From JAQUCI01 sp034932685 (GTDB taxonomy: Bacteria > Bacillota_I > Bacilli_A > Erysipelotrichales > Erysipelotrichaceae): DNA of 38,062 nucleotides. Every line of letters starts with the position of its first letter. Within the stretch, counting starts at the first letter, position 1. The position numbers were made by a program, and so were the translations under genes. Of this stretch, positions 31,703 to 38,062 are shown piece by piece. The notes beneath the pieces were generated by a model. It did not search any database, was not told the origin of the DNA, and worked only from the letters and a program-made list of their open reading frames with translations. The stretch is from assembly GCA_034932685.1 (NCBI GenBank), contig JAYFOM010000027.1:1-38062 (forward strand). The letters are read 5' to 3'.

Positions 31703-33125
31703 GGTTTACTCCTTTTGTCTTTGAAACAACAACAAAAGAATCACGATATGATTTATTGATAGCGGTCATATCAGTGTTTTGATATTCACTTAGTAATTCA
31801 AGAATTCTTACACTACAAAAACCGCTTTGACAGCGTCCCATACCAGCGCGTGTTCTTCTTTTGATCCCATCAAGTGTTAAAGCGGGTAATGGTTGATTGA
31901 TAGCATCAATTATCTCTTGCTCACTAACAAGTTCACAACGACAAACGATCTTACCGTATAATGGCTGTTTACTAATTAGCTCTTGATACTCTTGGGTGTT
32001 TAGTTCAGTAATACGAATTGGCTTTGTACGTGAATTAATATGATCATCCTTACTAACTAGATTTAGTCCTTCTTTTTGAAGCAACTCAATTACATATTCG
32101 CCAATCGCAGGTGCACTGGCTAAGCCTGGTGAAGCAATACCAATCAAGTTAATAAAATGATTATGACGATAAGAAGGTTCAATCACAAAATCGTCTTGAT
32201 AAACGGTACGAATACCAGCGAACGTTGTTATAACTTTACGCATGTCAATTTTTGTTGTGGTTTTTAAAACCGTATCCTTTATAACTTTAATACCATTAGC
32301 AGTTACACTATCATCTTCCTTATCTTCTTGATCAAAAGCAGTTGGACCAACTAAAGTATTACCATCAACAGTTGGTGTTATAAGTACACCCTTTCCCATC
32401 ATGTTTGGAGTTTGAAATAAAACATGACTAAAGAGCTTTTCACTACGATCAAGAAGTAGGTACTCACCTTTGCGGGCTGTGATATTATAACGATCATCTT
32501 GGATCAGTTTGGCGATATCATCACTATATGCACCAGCAGCGTTAATGATGTAACGCGCTTCGAATTGATCATCAACGATGAAATAATCTGGATCAAAGTT
32601 GATCTTCTTAACTTGATGATCAAAAATAAATTTAACATTGTTTAAAGCCGCATTTGACGCAAATGCAAGGGTTGCTTCATATGGACAGATAATAGCAGTA
32701 TTAGGTGCATACAAAGCAGCAATGACATTATCATTGATATTTGGCTCAAGTGTGATGATCTCATCATGATCGATGATCTTAATATCAGCGACCCCATTAT
32801 CACAGCCTTGTTGAAATAAAACATCTAGTTGTTTTCGTTCATTTGGATCAAAAGCTAGTACCATTGATCCAATAACTTGATATGGAAAATTGAGTTCTTG
32901 GGCTAAAAGTGGGTATAATTTTGTGCCAATAACATTAAGCTTAGCTTTTAGACTATTTGTAATTGCATCATAACCACTATGAATAATAGCTGAGTTAGCT
33001 TTTGAAGCATGCATCGCAACATCTGGTTCTTTTTCAAGTACCAAAACGTTTACATTATATTTACCTAAATTGTAAGCTATATTACAACCGACAATTCCGG
33101 CTCCGATTATTATGACATCATACAT
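31695..33125 (-). CDS. GlpA-like FAD-dependent glycerol-3-phosphate dehydrogenase with BFD-type [2Fe-2S] domain
   Basis: A 476-residue DAO-family flavoprotein. VIIIGAGIVGCNIAYNLGKY at the N-terminus binds FAD; SKANSAIIHSGYDAI is the substrate-side signature of GlpA/L-2-hydroxyglutarate-oxidase-like proteins. The C-terminus has a BFD-like [2Fe-2S] domain with CRC and CQSGFC (GKIVCRCELVSEQEI and GMGRCQSGFCSVR). It would oxidise glycerol-3-phosphate to dihydroxyacetone phosphate. ATG 33125 is preferred to upstream GTG/ATG codons (33134, 33131) because ACGGAG is then 8 bases away. Glycerol kinase and facilitator genes are absent here. An L-2-hydroxyglutarate dehydrogenase role is the main alternative. 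Confidence 0.82.
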   Translation of the reverse strand: MYDVIIIGAGIVGCNIAYNLGKYNVNVLVLEKEPDVAMHASKANSAIIHSGYDAITNSLKAKLNVIGTKLYPLLAQELNFPYQVIGSMVLAFDPNERKQLDVLFQQGCDNGVADIKIIDHDEIITLEPNINDNVIAALYAPNTAIICPYEATLAFASNAALNNVKFIFDHQVKKINFDPDYFIVDDQFEARYIINAAGAYSDDIAKLIQDDRYNITARKGEYLLLDRSEKLFSHVLFQTPNMMGKGVLITPTVDGNTLVGPTAFDQEDKEDDSVTANGIKVIKDTVLKTTTKIDMRKVITTFAGIRTVYQDDFVIEPSYRHNHFINLIGIASPGLASAPAIGEYVIELLQKEGLNLVSKDDHINSRTKPIRITELNTQEYQELISKQPLYGKIVCRCELVSEQEIIDAINQPLPALTLDGIKRRTRAGMGRCQSGFCSVRILELLSEYQNTDMTAINKSYRDSFVVVSKTKGVNHD

Positions 33126-33147
33126 GATCATCACTCCGTTTATTACC

Positions 33148-33182
33148 TATAATATAGCATAATCACGTTATTAATGGTAAGA
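33148..33182 (-). promoter_or_regulatory. Promoter region of the GlpA-like operon
   Basis: On the minus strand TTACCA, an 18-base spacer and TATATT fall between about 33182 and 33150. It overlaps the divergent promoter of the small membrane-protein gene, so the two may interfere. Confidence 0.5.
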
Positions 33183-33188
33183 TATAAT
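33160..33188 (+). promoter_or_regulatory. Promoter of the small membrane-protein gene
   Basis: TATAAT at 33183-33188 with a poor -35 (TAATCA, 33160-33165) 17 bases upstream. It is divergent from, and overlaps, the glycerol-3-phosphate operon promoter. Confidence 0.5.
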
Positions 33189-33204
33189 CAAAGAGGAGAT
33201 GTGT

Positions 33205-33645
33205 ATGAGAAAGTTAATACCTGCTATATTAGTGACTTCTGCTGTTGCACTTTATGCCTTAAAAAAGTTGTATGATCATAATAAGAAAGAAAAGGATCTT
33301 TCTAAAGAGAATAAGCCTGTTGATAAAAGTGATGTTCAACCTAAAACCGAAGAAGGTATGAAGTTGCTGCATTTGCAAGTAGATCTTGTATTAGCCAACT
33401 ATATTGATGAAAAGATATTCTTGGTTCAACACCATATTGTTTGTGATGATGAGAAACAGAAAGAAGATATGATAACCGCATTTAAAAATGAAGGTTATAT
33501 TGTATTAAAACGCGATGATCACATAACAATTGAAAAAGTAATGTTTAAAGATGACGACGCTATTAAAAATGAGGTTATTAATGTCGCTGAAAGTGTGACC
33601 AAGCAAAACGCTGTATATCAGGGTTTTGGGATAATTCCGCAGTAA
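33205..33645 (+). CDS. Hypothetical single-pass membrane protein
   Basis: A 146-residue protein I do not recognise. A short N-terminal hydrophobic helix (about 3-19, LIPAILVTSAVALYALK) is followed by a lysine- and acid-rich linker (20-50) and a mixed alpha/beta domain (about 52-146) with strands such as EKIFLVQHHIVC and NEGYIVLKRDDHITIEKV. It contains one cysteine and no catalytic motif I recognise. ATG 33205 fits AAGAGGAG (33191-33198) better than the ATG at 33199. It has its own promoter and a strong terminator, so it stands alone. The anchor plus small domain resembles YtxH-like or other uncharacterised envelope proteins only in layout. Confidence 0.65.
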   Translation: MRKLIPAILVTSAVALYALKKLYDHNKKEKDLSKENKPVDKSDVQPKTEEGMKLLHLQVDLVLANYIDEKIFLVQHHIVCDDEKQKEDMITAFKNEGYIVLKRDDHITIEKVMFKDDDAIKNEVINVAESVTKQNAVYQGFGIIPQ

Positions 33646-33672
33646 AAAAAGACTTATTATAAGTCTTTTTTT
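33644..33672. terminator. Terminator of the small membrane-protein gene
   Basis: Perfect 13-bp stem: seven A residues plus GACTTA (33644-33656) with TAAGTC plus seven T residues (33660-33672), loop TTA. It is symmetrical and can act on both strands. Confidence 0.88.
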
Positions 33673-33707
33673 GTGAACATTTCATGAAAACTGAGTGATA
33701 CTTAACA

Positions 33708-33736
33708 TTGACATTGATCTTTTATAAGTGTAACAT
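33708..33736 (+). promoter_or_regulatory. Promoter of the Afu/Fbp-type ABC importer operon
   Basis: TTGACA (33708-33713, perfect -35), 17-base spacer, TAACAT (33731-33736). Transcription would start near 33743, directly at the cre site. Confidence 0.75.
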
Positions 33737-33743
33737 AAAATTA

Positions 33744-33757
33744 TGAAAACGATTTCA
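33744..33757. promoter_or_regulatory. Candidate cre (CcpA operator) at the importer promoter
   Basis: TGAAAACGATTTCA matches TGWAARCGYTWWCW at 13 of 14 positions (A at the Y position). It starts at about +2, where CcpA normally represses. The overlapping palindrome CGATTT-CAA-AAATCG extends to 33764. Confidence 0.65.
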
Positions 33758-33780
33758 AAAATCGAATTATAGGAGGTAAC

Positions 33781-34815
33781 ATGAAAAAGTTTTTCAAATT
33801 GCTTGTTGTTGCTTTGTTATGCCTAGCAGTTGTAGGTTGTAAAGCGGACACAGGCAAAGTAGAGTCTAAGAAATTGGTCATTTACTCACCAAACTCAGAC
33901 AAATTAGTTGAAGCAGTTATTCCAGCTTTTGAAGCTGAAACTGGAATCACGGTTGAATTAATTTCTGCAGGTACTGGTGACTGTTTGACTAGAATCAACA
34001 GTGAAAAAGCCAATCCTCAAGCTGATGTTTTATGGGGTGGAGCTAACTTAGGTACATACAACTCATACCCAGATCTTTGGGAACAATATGTATCACCAAA
34101 TGATGCAAATCTTCCGGTTGAATACCAAAGCTATAATGGCTACTATTCAAATTATGCTCTTGATGGCAGTGGCGTTCTACTGTTAAATCTTGATGTATTT
34201 GCTGAACTTGGTTTAGATCCAGAAGAATTCACTGGCTACAACTCATTATTGTGGCCTGAACTAAAAGGTAAGATCGCAATGGGTGATCCTACTGCTTCAT
34301 CAAGTGCTTGGGCAGAACTAAGCAACATGTTATTAGTTATGGGTAATGAACCATACGATGATGCTGCTTGGGCTTGGGTAGAATTATTTATCGCTCAACT
34401 TGACGGAATCATTATTTCAAGTTCATCTGCTATCTACAAAGGTGTATCAGCTGGCGAATACGCTGTTGGTGTAACTTATGAAGATCCAAGTGTTTCATTA
34501 TTAGTTGATGGCGCTACCAATGTTAAGATCGTTTATCCAGCTGAAGGTGCAGTATGGCTACCAGCAGCAGCAGCGATCGTTAAGGGTGGACCAAATCAAG
34601 CTAATGCTAAATTATTCGTTGACTTCTTACAATCAGAAGCAGGACAACAAGCAATTGCTACCACAACTGCTCGTCCAGTTATAACATCTATTACTAATAC
34701 GGCACCACAAATTCAACCGTTTAGTGAAATCAATATCGCTGTTGAAGACATCCCATTTGTTGCTCAAAACAAAGCCGCATGGCAAGCAATATGGGCTGAC
34801 TTAATTACCAATTAA
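33781..34815 (+). CDS. ABC importer substrate-binding lipoprotein (Fbp/Afu/Pgt type)
   Basis: A 344-residue type II binding protein. The signal peptide ends in AVVGC with lipobox C20. The mature part starts KLVIYSPNSDKLVEAVIPAFEAETG and includes PQADVLWGGANLGTYNS, FTGYNSLLWPELKGKIAMGDP and GVTYEDPSVSLLVDGA, matching the family of ferric iron, 2-aminoethylphosphonate, phosphoglycerate and hexose-phosphate binding proteins. I see no paired tyrosines of the classic FbpA iron site with confidence. The cre site at the promoter favours a carbon source such as a sugar phosphate over iron. AGGAGG stands before the ATG. It is the first of three importer genes. Confidence 0.82.
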   Translation: MKKFFKLLVVALLCLAVVGCKADTGKVESKKLVIYSPNSDKLVEAVIPAFEAETGITVELISAGTGDCLTRINSEKANPQADVLWGGANLGTYNSYPDLWEQYVSPNDANLPVEYQSYNGYYSNYALDGSGVLLLNLDVFAELGLDPEEFTGYNSLLWPELKGKIAMGDPTASSSAWAELSNMLLVMGNEPYDDAAWAWVELFIAQLDGIIISSSSAIYKGVSAGEYAVGVTYEDPSVSLLVDGATNVKIVYPAEGAVWLPAAAAIVKGGPNQANAKLFVDFLQSEAGQQAIATTTARPVITSITNTAPQIQPFSEINIAVEDIPFVAQNKAAWQAIWADLITN

Positions 34816-34843
34816 TTAGTAATATTAAAGGAGTAGATATCGT

Positions 34844-35974
34844 ATGAGTGTCGCAATTAAAATAAGAAATGCGGTCAAACGATATGGCAATAATACCATT
34901 ATTACCGATCTATCTCTTGACATCAAGGAGGGTGAATTCTTCACCCTCCTTGGTCCATCAGGATGTGGTAAAACGACATTATTGCGTATGATCGCAGGCT
35001 TTAACAGCATCGAAGGGGGAAGCTTTTTCTTTAATGATAAGATCATTAATGAAATTGATCCTTCAAAGCGAAATATTGGTATGGTTTTTCAAAACTATGC
35101 GATTTTCCCCCATTTAACAGTTGAAAAAAATGTTGCTTTCGGTTTAAAGAATCGCAAGTTACCTAAGGAAGAAATTGAAAGAGAGACACTTGCGTTTTTA
35201 AAATTGATGCAGATTGATGGATATAAAGAACGGATGCCAGAAAGACTTTCTGGCGGACAACAACAACGGGTTGCTTTAGCAAGAGCTCTAGTAATTAAAC
35301 CAGATGTATTATTAATGGATGAACCATTAAGTAATTTAGATGCTAAATTACGAGTTGAAATGCGTTCAGTAATCAAAGAGATACAGAATAGAGTTGGTAT
35401 CACTACCGTCTATGTAACTCATGACCAAGAAGAAGCGATGGCGGTCAGCGATCGTATTGCGGTCATGAAGGATGGCGATATTCAACATGTTGGAACACCT
35501 AAGGATCTTTATCAAAGACCAGCAAATTTATTTGTTGCTACCTTTATTGGAAGATCTAATATCATAAATGCAAAACTACAAATCAGAGATAAGAAAACCT
35601 TCTTGGCATTCCCTTCTGGTTATGAAGTTGAAATGGATAACATCATTGATGATGAAAAGAAGGATCAAGATGTCATAATCTGTGTAAGACCAGAAGAATT
35701 TGTCTTTAATGAAGATAGTAAATTTGGTATAAAGACAATGGTTGATGATAGTATCTTCTTGGGTCTTAATACCCATTATTTCGTTCATTTAGAGTCAAAA
35801 GAAAAAGCTGAGATTATTCAAGAATCACGAATTGATAGTATTATCGATAAAGGTACTGAAATATACATGACGGTTAAGAAAGAAAAGATCAACGTCTTTA
35901 ACGCGGATGGTAGTAAAAACCTTGTTAAAGGGGTAAAGAATGAATTTCTTATATCGTTAGGTCAAGGTAAATAG
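34844..35974 (+). CDS. ABC importer ATPase (FbpC/AfuC/PotA type)
   Basis: A 376-residue ATPase of the CUT1/FbpC class. Walker A is GPSGCGKTT (near 39-47), Q loop in VFQNYAIFPHLT, signature LSGGQQQRVALARAL, Walker B VLLMDEPLSNLDAKLR, and H-loop VTHDQEEAMA. The C-terminal 130 residues form an OB/TOBE-type regulatory region (IGRSNIINAKL, ICVRPEEFVF). AAAGGAG lies about 10 bases before the ATG. It starts 28 bases after the binding-protein gene and its stop is one base from the permease start, so the three are cotranscribed. Length and motifs do not discriminate between iron, phosphonate and sugar-phosphate importers. Confidence 0.92.
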   Translation: MSVAIKIRNAVKRYGNNTIITDLSLDIKEGEFFTLLGPSGCGKTTLLRMIAGFNSIEGGSFFFNDKIINEIDPSKRNIGMVFQNYAIFPHLTVEKNVAFGLKNRKLPKEEIERETLAFLKLMQIDGYKERMPERLSGGQQQRVALARALVIKPDVLLMDEPLSNLDAKLRVEMRSVIKEIQNRVGITTVYVTHDQEEAMAVSDRIAVMKDGDIQHVGTPKDLYQRPANLFVATFIGRSNIINAKLQIRDKKTFLAFPSGYEVEMDNIIDDEKKDQDVIICVRPEEFVFNEDSKFGIKTMVDDSIFLGLNTHYFVHLESKEKAEIIQESRIDSIIDKGTEIYMTVKKEKINVFNADGSKNLVKGVKNEFLISLGQGK

Positions 35975-35975
35975 T

Positions 35976-37694
35976 ATGGATATCGTTAAGGGAAAAGAAA
36001 ATACAACTAAAAAGAAGTTCATTGGCAGAAATAATAATTCTACTGATGGCAGAACTAAGGCTGGCTTGGATATTTGGGTTGCCATTTCTTTGGGTGTATT
36101 GGGTCTTTATGCCTTATTCTTGTTATTTCCACTTTTTCAGTTACTTAAAGAATCCGTATATACACCAAATGGATTCACCTTAGATTTCTTTGTTCGCTTC
36201 TTTAGTAAATCGTATTATACTGATACTTTGATAAACAGTATCAAAGTAAGTACAATGGCGACCATATTAACACTCGTTATTGGTGTGCCATTAGCTTATT
36301 TTTATAATATGTATGAGATAAAAGGTAAGGGAATATTACAGGTTTTTATTATCCTTTGTAGTATGTCAGCACCTTTTATTGGTGCGTATTCATGGATACT
36401 TTTATTGGGTAGAAATGGTTTAGTCACTAATATAATCTTGAAACTAACTGGTTATCGGATTGGTAGTATTTATGGTTTCAATGGCATTTTATTAGTACTA
36501 TCATTGCAGTTATTTCCACTTGTATTCTTGTATGTATCAGGTGCGCTTAAAAATATTGATAATTCATTACTTGAAGCATCAGATAACATGGGCTGTTCTG
36601 GTATAAAGCGTTTCTTTAAAGTTATCATACCATTGTGTATGCCAACTATTTTAGCCGCTACATTACTTGTATTCATGAGAGCTTTTGCGGATTTTGGAAC
36701 ACCGTTATTGATTGGTGAGGGATATCGTACCTTCCCAGTTGAGATTTACAATCAGTATTTTGGTGAAGTTGGATCTAATCACAACTTTGGTGCCGCTATA
36801 AGTGTTATTGCTATTCTCATTACGGCTGTAATATTCTTATTCCAGCGTTTCATTAATAGTAAATTTCAATTTACTATGAACGCTTTACATCCAGTTGAAA
36901 GAAAAAAGGCGAAGGGATTATTCAATATCCTAATTCATATGTATTCTTATATCGTAGTAGGGATAGCCTTTGCTCCGCAAGCTTATGTAATATACACCTC
37001 GTTTCAAAACACTTCGGGTAAACTATTTATTGATGGCTATTCACTCAAGAGTTATGAAGAAGCATTCAAACGAATGGGGCGATCAATTGAGAACACATTC
37101 TTGATTGGTGGTATTGCTTTGATTTTAGTTATAGTATTAGCAGTTTTAATTGCTTATCTTGTTGTACGAAGGAATAATCAAATTAATAAACTCATTGATA
37201 CGTTATCGATGATACCGTATATCATACCTGGCTCAGTAGTTGGTATTGCGCTTGTCTTAGCTTTTAATACTAAACCAATTGTTTTAACTGGTACGGCTGT
37301 GATCATGGTTATTGCGTTAATAATTCGAAGGATACCTTATACGATAAGGTCATCGGTGGCTATTTTGCAACAAATTCCGCTTACCATAGAAGAGGCAGCT
37401 ATTAGCTTGGGATCATCCAAATTGAAAGCATTCTTCACTGTTACGGTTCCGATGATGGGCAATGGTATATTATCTGGAGCTATCTTAAGCTGGGTAACGA
37501 TCATTACAGAGTTATCAACAGCGATCATCTTGTACAACCTAAGAACTATTACCTTAACTTTGGCTATCTATACTTATGTATCAAGAGGAAGTTATGGTAT
37601 TGCGGCAGCGTTGGCAACCATGCTAACAGGCTTGACTATTGTTTCACTTGTAATCTTCATGAAGATTTCAAAGACAAAAGAAATAACGTTCTAA
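35976..37694 (+). CDS. Fused two-domain ABC importer permease (FbpB/AfuB type)
   Basis: A 572-residue permease with about 12 membrane helices, made of two BPD_transp_1 permease units fused in one chain (about 50-290 and 315-570). Each half has the ATPase-contact loop: LLEASDNMGCSGIKRFFKVIIP in the first, IEEAAISLGSSKLKAFFTVTVP in the second. The hydrophilic 40-residue N-terminus is basic. Fused permeases of this kind occur in ferric-iron (FbpB) and hexose-phosphate (AfuB) systems and in phosphonate importers, so one gene replaces the two permeases of other systems. It is the last gene of the operon and ends before a long hairpin. Confidence 0.9.
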   Translation: MDIVKGKENTTKKKFIGRNNNSTDGRTKAGLDIWVAISLGVLGLYALFLLFPLFQLLKESVYTPNGFTLDFFVRFFSKSYYTDTLINSIKVSTMATILTLVIGVPLAYFYNMYEIKGKGILQVFIILCSMSAPFIGAYSWILLLGRNGLVTNIILKLTGYRIGSIYGFNGILLVLSLQLFPLVFLYVSGALKNIDNSLLEASDNMGCSGIKRFFKVIIPLCMPTILAATLLVFMRAFADFGTPLLIGEGYRTFPVEIYNQYFGEVGSNHNFGAAISVIAILITAVIFLFQRFINSKFQFTMNALHPVERKKAKGLFNILIHMYSYIVVGIAFAPQAYVIYTSFQNTSGKLFIDGYSLKSYEEAFKRMGRSIENTFLIGGIALILVIVLAVLIAYLVVRRNNQINKLIDTLSMIPYIIPGSVVGIALVLAFNTKPIVLTGTAVIMVIALIIRRIPYTIRSSVAILQQIPLTIEEAAISLGSSKLKAFFTVTVPMMGNGILSGAILSWVTIITELSTAIILYNLRTITLTLAIYTYVSRGSYGIAAALATMLTGLTIVSLVIFMKISKTKEITF

Positions 37695-37723
37695 GTAAAG
37701 TTGATAGCTTATATGATTTAATA

Positions 37724-37765
37724 AAAAGCTTGATTCGCTATCGTAGTAGTGATCAAGCTTTTAAT
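37724..37765 (+). terminator. Terminator of the importer operon
   Basis: AAAAGCTTGAT (37724-37734) pairs perfectly over 11 bp with ATCAAGCTTTT (37752-37762); the 17-base loop may fold further (CTA with TAG). The tail is TTTTAATAT. Confidence 0.7.
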
Positions 37766-37838
37766 ATAAATATGACTTGTAAAATGGTTTATTTACTTAT
37801 TGTCTGTTTTAAGGTTAATATCTTTTAATAGGAGCGTG

Positions 37839-37933
37839 AATTCTCAAAGTAATTTCCGATTGTAAGAAAAGTTAAGGAATTATTAGACTTAGCTCCAGTT
37901 ATAATGTTTAAATCGGAAATAAGTATGAGAATT
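37839..37933. repeat. 23-bp imperfect inverted repeat, arms 49 bases apart
   Basis: The left arm (37839-37861, AATTCTCA...ATTTCCGATT) matches the reverse complement of the right arm (37911-37933) at 20 of 23 positions; the three mismatches are at arm positions 9, 11 and 13. Within the outer region GGAGC (37831-37835) also has a complement GCTCC (37892-37896). Confidence 0.75.
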
Positions 37934-37940
37934 TCGTAGG

Positions 37941-38057
37941 TTATAAAGCTATTTTAACACGACGAAAAGAACCGGTTATTTCCGTTTCTCAGACTTAATT
38001 CCGTTTTATAAATGTGCTCTTGTAGCTTCGATATTATTATTTATAAAGCTTTTCTAA
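37941..38057. repeat. Direct repeat, 17-base units 100 bases apart
   Basis: TTATAAAGCTATTTTAA (37941-37957) and TTATAAAGCTTTTCTAA (38041-38057) agree at 15 of 17 positions. Confidence 0.6.
37976..38006. repeat. Tandem-spaced ATTCCGTTT repeat
   Basis: TTATTTCCGTTT (37976-37987) and TTAATTCCGTTT (37995-38006) recur with a 19-base period. The ATTTCCG core is also in both arms of the nearby inverted repeat, giving four related copies in about 160 bases. Confidence 0.6.
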
Positions 38058-38062
38058 TATAG

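Larger units (their letters stand above)
37766..38062. other. Gene-free, repeat-rich window end
   Basis: No ORF with a ribosome binding site is seen in this stretch. It carries a 23-bp imperfect inverted repeat, two ATTCCGTTT-type repeats and a direct repeat 100 bases apart (listed separately). The base content and repeat pattern differ from the other intergenic regions of the window. It may be the end region of an insertion element whose transposase lies beyond the window; no target-site duplication or complete terminal repeat can be shown. Confidence 0.4.

Noticed and set aside
33781..37694. Confident annotation as a ferric-iron importer
   Set aside because: The family is mixed, no clear iron-ligand tyrosines are visible, and a cre site rather than a Fur box lies at the promoter.
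1..38062. CRISPR array, prophage or toxin-antitoxin pair
   Set aside because: No regularly spaced repeats of suitable length, no phage structural or integrase genes, and no small overlapping gene pair with such motifs were seen.

Overview
The window is a dense, low-GC stretch using the standard bacterial code. UGA appears as a stop, tryptophan is UGG, Shine-Dalgarno sites are strong, and most genes sit in tight overlapping operons. Gene content suggests an anaerobic, fermentative Bacillota, perhaps near the Erysipelotrichia or Mollicutes side of the phylum: an electron-bifurcating [FeFe]-hydrogenase, Mur ligase and D-Ala-D-Ala ligase, a tRNA wobble methyltransferase like TrmR, and CcpA-type cre sites. 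The taxonomic placement is inference; cell-wall genes argue against a wall-less Mollicute.

Layout. 1-5.9 kb: start of a minus-strand gene cut by the window edge, then trmR and two tandem mgtE genes, deoD, a GdhA-type glutamate dehydrogenase and a 63-residue hypothetical. 6-10.8 kb: a minus-strand DASS-family transporter, a tRNA-Gly/Asp/Ser cluster, a lipoyl-less E2-like acyltransferase, then on the plus strand a DUF4349 protein, an alpha/beta hydrolase and tRNA-Lys. 10.9-19.5 kb: a Fur-family regulator, then a ten-gene hydrogenase operon. Its structural genes (NuoE-like, NuoF-like and HydA) enclose a signalling-type cassette: two DRTGG proteins, two GHKL ATPases, a HydS-like H-cluster protein, a PHP protein and a small thioredoxin-like ferredoxin. 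19.6-24.8 kb: livJHMGF plus a CBS-ACT protein, for branched-chain amino-acid uptake. 25-30 kb: alpha/beta hydrolase, membrane-anchored Mur ligase, Nudix hydrolase, Ddl and an Ntn-hydrolase in one operon. 30.1-33.1 kb, minus strand: a three-gene glycerol-3-phosphate oxidation set. 33.2-37.7 kb: a small membrane protein and a three-gene ABC importer of the Fbp/Afu type. 37.7-38.06 kb: no gene, but many short inverted and direct repeats that could be the edge of a mobile element.

How it fits together. The hydrogenase would reoxidise NADH and reduced ferredoxin from fermentation. The sequence just before it holds a good cre match and two Rex-like 18-bp sites around an extended -10, so carbon status and NADH/NAD ratio may jointly control it. 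The Afu-type importer also has a strong cre just after its promoter, which favours a carbon-containing substrate over iron. Amino-acid uptake (liv), glutamate dehydrogenase, purine nucleoside phosphorolysis and glycerol-3-phosphate oxidation fit a fermenter of amino acids and simple carbon compounds. The least understood part is the accessory cassette inside the hydrogenase operon; similar cassettes occur beside bifurcating hydrogenases in other anaerobes, but I know of no established function.
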